In this document: in pieces, positions 45,346 through 58,942 of the stretch
Numbering within the stretch: the stretch's first letter is position 1
How the letters are laid out: the number at the start of each line of letters is the position of its first letter
NCBI GenBank assembly: GCA_033085395.1
Contig: JANQBS010000078.1
Location: forward strand, 103,495-167,494
Origin: Xanthoparmelia taractica
Taxonomy: Eukaryota > Ascomycota > Lecanoromycetes > Lecanorales > Parmeliaceae
Reading direction: 5' to 3'
DNA: 64,000 nt
Notes under the pieces: model-generated
The model's input: only the letters and a program-made list of their open reading frames with translations
What the model was told of the DNA's origin: nothing
Database searches by the model: none
Program-made: the position numbers and the translations under genes

Positions 45346-46866
45346 ATGAAATATCGAATTTTTGGAACGGTCACTGATGGCTTTCCATCACACCACAAGA
45401 ATTCATAGCAAATGATATCACATAAGAATTGAAAGCAACATTGCTGCTTCTTGTATGAACCCAAGTAGCAATATCACATCTCGCAAACGAGATAAAAAAG
45501 ACGAGGAAGCCTCTTGCAAGTCCAATTCTTCTGCCAGAAAGCCATACTGTATATGAGGGATCTACACCGCACAGATCGGATTGTGGCAGACTGGAACCAT
45601 TGTACAAAATACCACAACTCTGAGCAAGATGGGATATTGCCTGCGTCAAATGAAGTCCTACCTGTGCTCGGCGAATGATGGGAAGCCCCCTAAGAAATGG
45701 CAGGGAACGGGAGCCTTACGCGGGCACATAGCTTGAGTAGGGGTAGATAACACCAGTCAGAGAAGGTTATTGAAAGGCAGGTTTAATGAATCTTGCGTGT
45801 TGTTACTTTGAAAGGAAAAGGGAGCTCCGAGGCGCTTATCTCGAGCACCTCATCTTGCTCGTAATCCTTTGGATGTTAGCTATGTTTCGCAAGGTATGAG
45901 CCAATGTACGAGTACGATGATACGTAGCGACGTATCGCGCCAAAGCTGATCACTGATTAGTGATCCGGTTGGGAGCCAACAGTGGAAGAACTACATTATT
46001 GGAAGGCAGGTTGTTGTTTTGTGCGCCCACTGTCATTGCGACATGGATTCGTCCCTTGATGGAAGAGGTGGCTGAGCCAACGCCATCCGAGTCGCTGGTC
46101 ACGAATGCCAAGCTTTCTTCTCTACGGCACTTGTCGTTTCGTTTCAAAAGACGAAAGAATACCTAGCCCCAAAAACGGCCAGTTTAGCGAATGCGCCACG
46201 TGACCGAATCCCGATACCACATAAAAGTCCAGGTTGCTGATCCTACAGCAAAGCAAATGACTTTGTTTGCAAGGATCAAGGTATAAAAGAGAGGCGTGCC
46301 AAGCGGGGGAGTAGCAAGAAGCTAGGAAATAGGAGGATGAGAAGGAGAGGCTAATGGGTCTCGTCCCACACAGATTAGCGAGAGGAACGCCCCTATCAAC
46401 AGTCAAGACGAATCCTGCAAGTGATAAAGGACAGGAGGCCGGCGAAGTTAGTCATAAAGGTTCTGCTACTGGCCTTTATCAGTTGACCGACAGCTGAAAA
46501 AGTTAAGGCTCAGTCCGCACTATCCCGGTATCACGCGAATTGAACGTGTTTCGACTCGGGCTCACCCACGCTATGGCTCAGCCATCCAATAGTCAGTCAA
46601 TCGATGCATCGGTTCAAGTTCTCAATCAAGGCAGTAGTATACAACAATATATTGACGTCACGCACTTCTATGGTTCCATTTACCAGCAAACACGGCGACG
46701 TCTCGTCAGGAATCCCTTGTTGGATTTGCCCATCCCAAATTGCCTTGGTGTCAAAATGAATAAAACTGCAGATTTGTATTCCTTTTACTTTTTATCATAA
46801 CATCTTTCTTCGTTCCCAATCTTACTTGGTTGGTTTATTAGCTAAATTGCAGATACAAATACCACC
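45346..46866. other. Intergenic, no gene recognised
   Basis: 1.5 kb containing the terminator side of the MDR gene and the promoter of the membrane-protein gene. Short frames only; no domain, RNA gene or repeat recognised. Confidence 0.45.
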
Positions 46867-49170
46867 ATGGCTCAACCCCCCAGGTCTACCTCAGCCAGCC
46901 AGGAACAAAAAGAAAAGCTCCTAGACGCTCCCGACATGGTAGTCACAGAGACGGAGGTCCCTAAGCCTGCATCGGACGACCATAAATCTCCAACCAAGAC
47001 CGAAGGCGCCTTGCCAGACCTTCTCTATGGCGCCTTATTACCATGCCTAACGGTAGTCCTAGTGTCAACATTGTTACTCACCCTCATCTTCACCCATCGG
47101 GTAGACCTTGATCCAGGCTGGGAGTTACTGAAAGCTCCTACGGCTCAAAGTGTCTCCGATTCCTCCATTTTCAATCGCACCCTCCAACTTGAAGCGACAG
47201 GAGGCAACGCTGCGTACTATATTCGCTACAATCCAGCAATTTTGGCGGCCATTGCATCATGGACGAGCAAGATAGTTCCCTTCCTCACCAGCTCTTCCAT
47301 GGCTATCATTGCCTTTTTCGCAGGTCGTCGTATCTTGGATGCTACAAGGGCCAACAAAACCGGTCAGCTGCCGACGCCTCACCAAATGTCAATTTTGATC
47401 AAACTGCTCAGTGGCGATAATGCTGCGCCCTTGTGGAATACCGTTGTCTACAAATGGCAAAATCATGAACACCTTGTCCAGCCTATCCCTCTGGCTTTCG
47501 GAGCGCTAAGTTTTATCGTCATTGTCACGTAAGTCTTGACGTTCGAGCAAAATGACATTGCTCTCTTTTCATGGACTCTTCATTCTCTTTCTCCGCCCCC
47601 CCCCGCCCCTCTTTTCTTTGCCCGCCAAAGCGCAATCGCAACATCTATTTCATCGGAACTCATTGCTGCGATTACAGATGGCTGAGCTTCTTCGATACGT
47701 CGAGCTAATCTTTTTCTCTGCAGATTTCTCATCGGAGCTGCAGACACGTGGTTCGCAGCTACATTGACACCTATGATAGTGGAGCAATTGGCTCGCCACC
47801 TCACTCCCATTAACACCTATGGACGTGGACTGAACTCTACATTGTGCGGTGGAGACAACTTTGTTCAAGCACCTTGCCCTTCCAACTTTCAAGCCACGTG
47901 TTTCTATCCTTGCAGTATTGAAACCTGGAACTTGACAACCGCTGGAGGTCCAACACTGAAAGACGGTATCAGATGGGCCGGAGAATCCGCCGAAGCACTG
48001 CTCAGCAATTCAGATATCAACGTCGTTCAAAATACTTCCTCTCAGCAAGACGGTGACGCGCAGCAGTATTATTTCCTTGGTGATGTCCAAAGCGGCCAAG
48101 ATCTCGACTTCCTTGCAAACACGGTGTCTGTCACGACGCAATGTGAGGTTGTGACACAGAATTGCGATTTGAACTCCACCGGTCCAGGATTTTCGTGCTT
48201 CGGCTACCAGTCCCCTTCCTTCACCTATTCTGGTGAAGTGGGCGTAGACCCGACGGCATCGATGGCTCCTGATAACATGACCACGACCATGGTCGGCATT
48301 CAATTCTTCAAGGACTCCGGCCTTCAAAATCCAATCGGTCTTGGGAAGCAATCCACGGAGCTCTTCAGTGCCCAAAATCCACTCCACTTCTTGACCTGGT
48401 CCAAAGGCTTTCCTCCCGTCGACACTTCAAAAACAACATTTGACGAAATGAGGCGCAATAAATTCCTGCAGCTAGATCAATCCGGCGAAAACGTCTTCGT
48501 CCTAAACTGTTCCACCTCAATATACAACACAAAGTACGCCTGGGTAAACGGCACAATCCTCCAGCAAAACAAAAAACCCGCCTTCTACCCCACCCTCGCG
48601 CCACCCATCAACGGTGCCATCTTCAGCGCCCCCTTCGCCATAAACTCCGCCCTAGGCCACCTCTCCCTCGAAAACGCCGCCGCCCTCGCCGCCTACAAAA
48701 GCACCCCCCAAGACCTCAGCGCCCAATTCGCCGCCGGGTTCTCCCGCGCCGCCGTCGCCCTGACCGCCGGCATCATGGCGCCCGCCACGAACCTCCTCGA
48801 GCAATCGCGCAACAACACCGAACTCCTGACCCGCGTCCCCAAAATCCCGCTCTTTTTCCTCATCGGCGTCAAATCGCTCTACGCGCTCGCGTCCCTCGTC
48901 ATTGCCGGCTTGGCATTCTTCCTGACAGGTCCTTGTGAAGCTCAAGGAGTGAAAGCACGACTTACGGTCGACGGGCTTGTCGCGGGACTTTTCGAGCCGG
49001 GTGCGCAGCAAGAGGAGGCGGTTCAGAAGTTTGAGGAATCGTTTAATGGGCATGAACATAAGGGGAGTCAAGAGGTTGGGAAAGAGGAGGGGGATGTTAA
49101 AGTGGGCATAAAGAAGAGTGAGACTGGAGAGTGGATCTGGGATAAGCATGATAAGGTGCAGAAAGGGTGA
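46867..49170 (+). CDS. Large multi-pass membrane glycoprotein, function unknown
   Basis: Two exons, 46867-47528 and 47724-49170, with a 195-nt intron (GTAAGT donor, CTCTGCAG acceptor). Exact frame of 702 residues; start context ACCACCATGG. The N-terminus is hydrophilic (about 50 residues). Membrane segments are near 55-78 (LLPCLTVVLVSTLLLTLIF), 142-160 (FLTSSSMAIIAFFAG), 205-232 across the splice (FGALSFIVIVT|FLIGAADTW) and near the C-terminus (FFLIGVKSLYALASLVIAGL, LAFFLTGP). The central 370 residues are probably extracytoplasmic: several N-glycosylation sequons (NST, NLT, NMT, NCS, NGT, NNT) and many cysteines. The tail is highly charged. This arrangement is seen in fungal hypothetical membrane proteins common in Pezizomycotina. 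I do not recognise a named family. Confidence 0.8.
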
Positions 49171-50417
49171 ACGACGCTGGGATCAGGGGCATGCTGGAGA
49201 GGGTGGTAGATGATGCTGCTGAGAGCGGAGAGTTCTGGGTTCAACAAGGAAGCACTACGCGACGTTAAAGAAGAATATACGATGTGACGTTTAGTATATT
49301 ATCAACGTACACTTCCGAATCTTTATACCACGTCTTATCTTCTTAGCAGCAATAACCATCCTCTACCTTACCATCATCAACAAAATTCAACAGAAAAAAT
49401 CAAATACAGATACCCACAATCTCTTCACTCACTCACAAATGCAAACTAATCGTTAGAGACAGCTACACACAATCGGCCTTCCCCGCAACTATCCTTCAAA
49501 TCCCATCCCCATAACTATCCCTTTAGTCCCATTCCCATCATGACCCTCCCCCCCTCCATCAACATAACACACCGATCATCTACACCCTCTTCCTCCCTCC
49601 CCTCCCCTCCCCTCCCCTCCCCTCCCCTTCTCTTCCCTCATCTCACCCCCCCTTACCCATCATCCCCATACCCATCCACAAATCCCTCCTTAAATAAAAC
49701 GTTCACCGCCCTCCTCTCCTCCCCTCTATCACCCCAGCCACAACCCCAGTCCATCTCACACACCGCCCTATAGAATGTGTATTCACGCCCTTGCTCTCAA
49801 ATTCAGTCCCCTTTGGCCACTTCAAGCGCACAAGACAGGGAACGGAAGCGAAATGTAAAAATGTTATCCACCAGGAAATTTTTTGCCTCAGCTTTCCTTA
49901 ACGCCTAGAAATTTTTATTAAAAGTAGAAACTAGGTACGGAGTAGGTATCGTACTCGCATTCAATTGGATACCCGTATATCATGATTCCAGTTTCAGTCT
50001 CAAGACGAGGTGGAGGTGGATACAGGGAAAGCTGCGAAGTTTCGGCCGAGGAGAATGTGATATAGGTGCGGTTGGGAATGGCTCAAAACTTTCAAATCGC
50101 AACTTGTTTCTGTCAGTCATTTCATTATGTAGCTGACGAGACTGATGGTTTACAACGTCTGAGGGATTATTAGCTCGTCCTATCGCATGAATGTTTGTAA
50201 AATACAAGCAATCAACCGAACGAACCTCAATGTGTACCTTTTCTCAAGATTCCCTTTGTGCATCGCATATATCAGCCCCATCTAATAAGGGGTTCCTCCA
50301 GCATATACTCACAACTCCCATTCTCCCGAACTTAAAACCCTCAACCAGTTATCCCACCGTAGGTACCCGTCTTCCTTCACCCTTCTCCTCTCGAATACTT
50401 CTCCCTTAACCCTTTCT
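49171..50417. other. Intergenic with simple repeats
   Basis: Downstream of the membrane-protein gene. Contains the CTCCC repeat, long pyrimidine-rich stretches (49500-49760) and the 3' end of the PKS remnant's flank. No gene seen. Confidence 0.5.
49597..49627 (+). repeat. (CTCCC)n microsatellite
   Basis: About six tandem copies of a five-base C-rich unit, within a wider pyrimidine tract. Confidence 0.85.
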
Positions 50418-53400
50418 TTAGCCCGCCATTCCCCCCAGAGCCCTTATACATTTAGCATTCAAGATCTCAAGCACGCTGATCTCCAGGCCCAAGTTCCGTC
50501 GCCACCAGTTACGAATCTCAATACGGACTAGTGAGTCCACGCCCAGATCCGACGGCGCCCGGCTTACATCAAGCTCCTCCTCGCAATCAGCCAGCAGCAC
50601 GAAAGTGCGCAATTGCTTTCCGATTTGGCCAGCCAAGAAGTCGGCGCTCTCCTTATCCCGACGTATCGGTAGCAAGGGTCGTGAGAAACGATACCAGCAC
50701 TGCGCTACTCGCGTCGGAGATTTCGGTGTCAGGGAGCAGATTGGCGCTCTCGATGCTGGAATATCTGCTCATCCGCGCGTCGGCTTCCCCATAAGGCTTG
50801 GTTCTTCGGATCGTCTAGGCGGACATGAAGCTGGAGGCTAATGGGCCGGGTTTGAGAAGCCGTGAACCCACCCGTCGGTGGTGGCTGTGGTATTGCCAAT
50901 GATCTTGTGGGCTGCGGACGGTGCGGGCAGCGATCGAACAATGGCTAGCTGTAGTGCGTCGAACAAGTCTTTTTCTTGTAGCGTTTGCATGCCCAGAGAG
51001 CGAAGTTGCACCAGCACCGACTGCTTCTCACTAATATCGATGACAGATGCTGGAAGACCGAGTCCGTACCGACACTGGACGAATGCGTCAAGGAAGGTAT
51101 TGGAAGCTGCGTAGTTGACTTGACCAATCTGGCCGATCTGACTTGATAAGGACCCAAAAAGAACGAAAAAATCGAGATCCGTGGCTGCTAGTTCCTTGTG
51201 GAAATTCCGTATTCGGTCGACCTTGGGGGCGATAGCTGCTTGCTAATCATCGTGGGTCATCTGGAGGAAACCTCGGTCCAAAAGGTATTGGCAGAGGTAA
51301 TACTCATGTTAGAACAGTAGATCCATCTTTAGCACCATAGGCATTTGTATCACGCCAGAGATAGGTTTTACTGCAAGCCTAACAGCGTTCTGGACTATAA
51401 ACGGGTCGGCAACGTCCCCAGCAAAGGCCTGCATATCACAACCTTGAGGCTGAAGCTCGTGTATAAAGCTCTGATCATCCTCGTATTTGCCAGCGCAGCG
51501 TGAAAGATAGATGAGGTGCTTTGCACCACGCTCAACCATCCATGTCGATATGGCTCTGCCGAGGCCACCTAGACCGCCAATTAAGAGGTATGAAGAATCT
51601 GAACTCAATAAAATATCTGATGTTGCCTCTGTTGGCAGATCATCGAGCTCTTCAGCTGGATTTACAATGATCTTACCAATGTGTTGACCCTTTTGCATGT
51701 GTCTGAAACCATCCTCTACTTGATTGGTACCGAAGCATGCTATAGGGTGAATCGGGCGAATGAGACCTCGGTTATAGAGATTGCTACATTGCTCGAGGAG
51801 GCTCAGTCTATTTTACGATTTCAAATATCTCACAACGTCTTACCTTTGATCATTCCAGGTTTCTGGACATACATGTGGCCAAGGTCTACCCCACTGAAGG
51901 CACGATTCGAGCCAAAGACTTCCATATCCAGCTTGCCACGACCGAGAAGATCTCGTTTTCCAATTTCAATAAAGCTTCCAAATTCTACAACGCAATACCA
52001 GGACAGACGAAGTAGCTCGCCGGAAAGTGAGTTGAGTACAAGATCTACGTTTCTATTCGCTGTTTTATCCATGATGCCCCACCAGAAGAAAGTGTCTCGA
52101 GAGTTAAAGATCTTATCGCGAGGTATTCTATAAACATCAACGAGATGTCTTGCTTTCTCCTCCGTGCCTACCGTGGCAAAAATCTGATATAGTTAGCCTG
52201 AATCTTCGGTCTTCGACTTGTCGCTCACCTGGGCACCAATCATGCGGCAGATATGGATCGCTGCTATGTCTACACCTCCACAAGCTGAACGAATCAAAAA
52301 ATTCTATGACCAAAGTGTTAGTCTAACCAGATATTGGGTGGGAATAAATAGAACCACCTACCTGGTTTTTTTCCAGACGACCAACATTAATGAGGCTGTG
52401 TTCACGGTGCTATAGACTGATAGCATTCTCGCGGCATCTTCGAAACTCAAATCAGGAGGGATCCTTGCGTAGTGACAAGCAGACGTCTTCAGGGATATAG
52501 AAAAGCAACCTCTGGTAAGGACGAAGACTCGGTCTCCTATCATCAAGTTATCAACCTTGGATCCAATCTGACGGACAATACCGGAGCCATCGAATCCCAA
52601 GCGCTCATCCGTCTCCTCGATTTGTCCCATCGCGACGAGAATATCCCTAAAATTCATGCCGACGGAATAAATCTCGACCACGGCCTCATCATCTGCTAGA
52701 TGCAAATGATTGGAGCTAGCTTGTTCCCATTGCAATGTCTGGAGTAGTCCATAAGTGCCTACTTCAAGACGACCGAGACCGCTCTCCTGCAACTACCTTG
52801 AATTGGACAGCTCTTGATCGATTGGTAGCCAGTTGTAGCGCCCAACGTAGACTGTTCCTTCCGACAGCGCGAATTCGTAGTCCAGGTCAGTGTCTGGTTA
52901 CTTGTCACAGCGCTGAAAGTGGTCAAATACTCGTAGAAGGGTAGTCCAGGCAGCAGCGCTGAAACTGTCGGTTTCAACGGTGGCAATGTCAACCGAAAGT
53001 TCCGAGCGCATTGTCCGGGCTACCCTGAGAATCATGCCGTAGGCGGGATCCTTGCAATTGATATGAATTGAATGCGTTACCCAAAGAAGGCCACGCTTGA
53101 GATTGATCATGTACTGCTTGAATAACTGTCACTTGCCCACAGATATCTCACTGAAGGAAACATTTGTTAAAATTCAAAAGGGCGACCACATCCCGGTCAG
53201 TTGGTGGTTTTTGATATAGATAGCTCCAGTCGATAGCGTATCCCTCCCCCAAGGAATACACATAAACATGGTCCAACACATGAGTATACTCCTCACAAAG
53301 CAGAGCGACCTTTCTCCTGGGCTCCACCTTAGATGGTACAGTCGATACAATAGACATGTTGATTTGATAAGGGTTCTCGTCATCGTATATACCTGCATCT

Positions 53401-56400
53401 ACGCCTTAGAACAAGCGTTGCGCAACTCCGCATCCCATTTCTCTAGCGGGAAATAAGGTTCGAGTTGTCAATTATCCTCTTCGCCGAGCCATCAGCCGAG
53501 AAGAACTCCCCTGATATAATTTATAAACCGCATCTTTAAAGACAACTCTAAGAGCACCAGGCGATCGTCAGGATATAATGAGTTCCGTACGTTTAGGAGC
53601 GTGTCCTTGATTTTAGAAGTCGCGTGAAGCACATTGGCGGCCAAGATAAGGTCGTACGATCCTGCCGTAAACCCCTGCTGAATCGAATCTTTACTAATAT
53701 CTAGGACAGCATACTCCACGTTGATAGCATAAGCAAATCTCTCCTTTGCGACCTTGAAAAAGCCAGAGGAGATATCGGTGTATATGTATCTGGAGTAGTG
53801 TGAGCGACCGGACTTCGATGTAAGGCATGCAAGTACAGAAGCGGTCGTGCTCTCAGTGCCGGCATCAATATCTAGTATTCTTAGATTAGGTCTTCCGTGG
53901 CTGAGAACGTGGAGGAAGCCACTCCAGCCTCCGATCAATCAATCGTATAGCTTTTTCAGCACATCTCCTTGCATCAAAGGTTCCAGTGCTTGGATTTTGC
54001 CTTGAAATATGCCTTCAGTAGATTCGTAAATCAGTATTATCGCCGTGGCCAAAGCAGCGGCATTCGAGGATTTTGCTCTACGAGAAAGGTCCACGATGAG
54101 AGAGAGGCGCTTAGCAGAGCTTTGTTGAATTGGCCTTTGCGCACCTTCTATCAGATCGTATTTGCAGAGACTTCAATCGATGGCTAGTTTCGATAATGCA
54201 AAGTATCGTCAATTCCTCACAGTCCCGTGTGGACATTCTTTTGTCTTTCGAAGGGAACACCAAATCGGCAGGATTCAGAGGATCGATGCATGGTCTCCAC
54301 TCCAGCTGTGTTACGGAACCAGTTTCTGGTCTTGCAAGTGCCTTCGCAGTTTCCAGAGGAGATACCTTTACCCCTTTCGTCACTATACCCGCTGAGATTT
54401 CGGTCATTCCTTCGAATGCACGTCCGTATCTTAAACCGGCTTTCCTTAGAATTCGGTACCAAGACGCAGGGGATACCTTTCTAGAGTCTAGGACCACGGA
54501 TGCAGTTGTGAATTTCTGTCTTGTGTCTCCTTTGATCCCACCGGTGCAATATTTCTCCCATTGTTTGCCATTGTGGGAGAGGATTAAGAATTCGAACCAT
54601 AAGGAATCCAAAGCCCTTGTGAGATGGACTGGTCGTAGACTGGCCATTATCTTAACCGTAATAGATCGGTCAAGACCAGGGCTCTGTGAATCTCAAGATG
54701 TCTCAAAGAAAGGCTCTCTTCGATTCCCGTGTTTCGACGGATATCTTCTATGGCCATAGCCTTGAATCCTGCAGCTGGGAAAACCACGTCCTCGTAGATA
54801 TTATGGTCGCTGATCCAGGATACTTCGTCTGAATCGAGAATGTTTCATCAAGTAGACTTCATGTCATTTCCTTCGAGGACACGAAAGCCTAGAATTTCGT
54901 GTTAGAGGAATCTGCCAAATCTCCATTCTTTGGAGAGTCGGCTTTCGCTCCAATATTATGCTTCATAATGTTAGAGATAAATTGATAAGTCTGTCAAGAC
55001 GAGTCCGTGTGGGCTTAGAGCCGAAAAGTCGAGGAATATATTGTTTACGTACAATTCCCCTGCTTTAATCAATAGACACTTTATATTATGCTCGGGTCGA
55101 AATTAGTATTGGCACGTAGAAGTTTAGAGATTTGAAAGTCTTAAAGATTTGTTGAAGGGATCCTCTAAGAGCAGAATAAGACCCGATTTCAACGAACAAC
55201 CTATTTCTTAATGCCTCATCCAAGACACTCCTTATAGCACTATGAAAAAGCACGCCACCTTCGCGATTTTGCCGCCAGTATGACTTATCCTATCGATTAG
55301 GTTCGTTCACCCACTTGCCACTAACTGTAGAGTAGAAAGATATGATTGATTGCTGGCAGCTCGCGTAGCCTTCTATACGATTTTCAAACGTACTTCCCAT
55401 CTCAGACATATAATCTATAACCATCAGCCGTTTAATCCAAGAACGCGTACAGAAAATATATTTCTAAGTGATAAGCTATGTCAACGTTCAAACGACGGAC
55501 GAAGACTGCGAGTGGCTTCTTCTTGAATCTTTCGATAAAGAGGAGAACTCGTACCTTATCACCTGAGATTGTCGTACTATTAGAGCTATTCTCACAAGCA
55601 ATACTAATATCTCTAATCAGATAAAGTGAGGTGTCAGCTTGACTCAATCCGACGGCGGCCATGACATCAGCTAACGTCGATAGTTTCAACGACTGCCCAC
55701 GATGATAAGCAATTGTGACAGCTTCTGTTGCTGTTAATGCATAGCAGGCGTATGCAGCAGTGATTTCATCGCTCGAATATCCGACTACTGCGGCGGGAGA
55801 TACATTCCAAGTAGGCAGTAGATTTACAAGGGCGATCTGAGTGGCTGTGAAGACTGGCTGTGACAGCTCTGCTTTTCCGAGACCCCCTGACTCTCCTGGT
55901 AGCATGAGCTCATCTATGAAAGCTAGTGACGCTTCGGCAAGAGCCTCCAAGCTTACGCTCAATGTTCCACAGAGGTGCCTGATAGCCACCGACACACGTA
56001 AACAATCTCATACGGGTCTGGCAATTTCGCCAAATCTTCGTCCATTTTCCTGAGGTCACTTGCAAATGGATCGTGCTCTTGTATCAGTTCTCTTGCCATG
56101 CCTGTTCAATGCGCTCCTTGTCCGGTAAATACAAACACGACTGTAGGAACCGTAGTAGCTTTTCGTGACGTAGAGACATTGAAAGTCCCCAAGCCGTTAG
56201 AGACAGAGAATGATCTGTGCAATAGATGCTTCCTTCGGCAAGCAAGTGTTAAAGCAACATTTTCTATGGTTGAAGGCTTCTCTTTGAGATATGATTGATA
56301 GCCGTCAACGAGTCCTTACAGAGAACCTGGATGATTAGCCGAAAATAAGAGCGGCTTGTAGGAGGAGGAATCTGTATGGGAAGGCGAAGGCTCTGTTTCA

Positions 56401-57560
56401 AAGTGCGTGGCAGAATCGAGGATTATATGTGCATTAGCTCCCCCAAGTCCAAGCGAGTTTACACCTGCTCGCTGAAGGCGATCACTGGGCCAAGAGAAGA
56501 TATCTGTAGAAACTTAAAGATGCCTTCTTTGAATAGAGTATTGGGGTTTGACGTAGTGAAATTGATATTTGGGGGAATAATCTGCTTTTTCAGGGCCAGG
56601 GCTATTTTGACTACGCTGGTAACACCAGCAGCACCCTCGGAGTGGCCCTAATTAGGCTTGACAGATTTATTCTATACACCCCTTTCACCAAAGACGCTTG
56701 CCACAGCTTGATCTTCAATTTAATCTTTAACACGTGTTCCCGGGCCATAACGTTCAACGAACGCGATTTGTGAGTATTTCAGGTCAGCGATGTCATAAGC
56801 GTGACGCATCATTGCTACATGACTATCCGGGTTTAAAAGCGCAATCCCTGAAGTCTTGCCATCCGCACTGGTCGCAGTAGATCTTGTAATTGCGCGGACT
56901 AGATCTTCCTCGCTCAAATCAGCGCTAAGTGATTCGATATATAATGCATTGATTGCTTCGGCACGAGCGTATTCATTAGCTTGGGCATCGAACGACTTGA
57001 ATAACCCTGCTGAGGAAAGGACCCCTTGCCCGGTTATCGCAATTGACACGCCAGGGTCAAAGATCAGATTCGTGCCGCAAATCAATGCAGCTGAGCATTC
57101 CCCAGACGAAAGGGTTTGGCATGCGGTATGCAAGCCATCAAGGCAGACAAACAACCTGTATTAATAGTCATGCTGCGATAAGTTGGCCATAGTAGAGAAG
57201 GAATGGAAGTCATCCATTCAGTGATTTGGGGTAGCCTTATCCATATGGACGCACCTCGGGCCTTTCAGATCGTATTCGTAGGAGATGCGATTTCCAAGTA
57301 CAAAGTCGCCAATACCAGTGAGCCAGTAAGCTCCAAAAATTCTGGACGTCTCTGCTGGACGTCTCTGCTGTTCATATCAAGCCAATCTCCTCCATATACA
57401 TCAACATAACAGCCTTTGTCTGTACCTCTCCATTGGGTTTCACCATTACTCTCAAATTATTTTCAAACGACCTCAAGGAGAAGTCTTTGTTCGGATCCAA
57501 TCTCGCCACCTCCGTCTAATAAGCTTTGATGCAAAGTAACGGACATTGCCAGGTAGTACT
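50418..57560 (-). pseudogene. Highly reducing type I polyketide synthase, decayed
   Basis: Domain remains read in order on the minus strand. KS: GTDKGCYVDVYGGDWLDMN, GNRISYEYDLKGP, TINTGC active-site Cys region at about 57165, then VKPN-stop-GHSEGAAGV at about 56640. AT: FVFTGQGAH-stop-TGMA at about 56120, and VVGYSSDEI at about 55770 in place of GHSxGE. DH (54647-54111), MT (LDIDAGTESTTAS, 53938-53492), ER (MNFRDILVAMG, GFDGSGIV; 52792-51830), KR (LLIGGLGGLGRAIS near 51570; QVNYAASNTFLDAF near 51100) and ACP (DLGVDSLVRIEI near 50540). That is KS-AT-DH-MT-ER-KR-ACP, about 7.1 kb, the normal size of an HR-PKS. Frameshifts (e.g. inside the KS active-site stretch) and stops (56648-56650, 56106-56108) occur throughout. 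CA/TG are not depleted, so ordinary decay rather than RIP dominates. Product unknown. Confidence 0.9.
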
Positions 57561-58942
57561 TCTAACTGCACCTTGTGCACGCAGAATCTGGAGGGTATCC
57601 TTTAGCCTTGTGAAATGTTTGACTCGCAGATTTAGCGCAAGATAGCGAACCCACCAAACACGCCGTCTGAAGGCCCGGCCCGCTTGAACGGATTACCTGC
57701 TCGGATGCTGCTTAGATGAGCAAAAGGAAGTGCTTGGTTACTGTTACGGTTACGGCTACCGGCGTTGTCCTCGACGTTTTGTTGGATTGCAAGAGTCAGC
57801 TAAGAAAAGAGGGCCTCTTCTCATTTTTCATGTGATTAACTAATACATTAAGCGCAGTAATCAGCATCGAAAGAGGAAGCTACTTCTTTTGTACGAGAAG
57901 TAGTATCTTCATTTCAACACAGTGGTAGAAGTAAAAGTATAAGTGGGTTCTGGGGGAGCGTTCTAGCGCCCGGAAGCGAGCATGATGAACCGAAAAATGT
58001 CCAATTCAGATGACATGCAGAAGCATTTAGTAGGAGGTACAGCATGAGAGTCCTCTGGCTACAGCATGAGGCATTTTTGCTCAACCGGAGAAAAAAGGCT
58101 ACTGGACGCTGCTGGACTGCTAGCTCCCCAAGGAGGAGCCACCAGTAAGGTATCCTGTCAGTGCTAGCCTCATAAAGGCCCGCAGTCAGTCGCCCTCTCG
58201 CCGCCGAGCAGATGCCGTATGTTCTTACCAGTAGAGAACGGGTATTTTTGGAGCCGTATACAGAACGCATACTTCGGCTCTGCTTGCCCTCACTTCCTGG
58301 TTCCGGAATGAAACCCTTCGCAGCATGTATCCCAGTCAACTTTATCCAGTCATTAATCCCGCAAGCTTACACGCGCTCCCATCATATCTCAAAATTCGAG
58401 GCGCGACTACTCTAAACGTCCTCGTGTAGAATAATTTCAATCGCCCATGTTGATGCTGGTAGGTTTTCATTTCCACAGAGTTGCGAGCTTTTTGCTTCAC
58501 GCGTGTGGTTCGAGTAAAGCGGCCAATCCCTCATCAACGCCTCTGGGGCGTCCGAGCGTGCACTTGGGGGACTCATGGGTTCAATGTGCTTGCTTGAGGC
58601 TAACAATATAGGATTTAGAGGGGAAGGAGGGGATGGAGGTCACTAGGCCGGAAAATCAGGCACAGAAACAAATACTCAGACGCCCCGAGCCTCCCTCCCT
58701 AGCCTGCTCCACTGAACGAGACGTGATGTGCATCTCTGCTTACCAGATTCGATCCCTTCATCCGCTCGGCAACGCTACTGCAGCTGAAAGCCTGATTTGC
58801 CATTGTCATCCTGCTGGCTTTCTCTCGCGAGGGCCCTTTCACAACCTTGCCGCCGTCTTCGTATAATTATATTACCCCAAGCCAAAGTTGCAAGTCTAGG
58901 CTTCATAAGCACGAAATACCGTACTCCAGTCATCTGTTCAAC
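57561..58942. other. Decayed PKS 5' end and intergenic DNA
   Basis: 57561-57720 probably held the first PKS codons but is too degraded to read. Beyond it there are only short frames up to the oxygenase start; the oxygenase leader includes 58860-58942. Confidence 0.4.
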
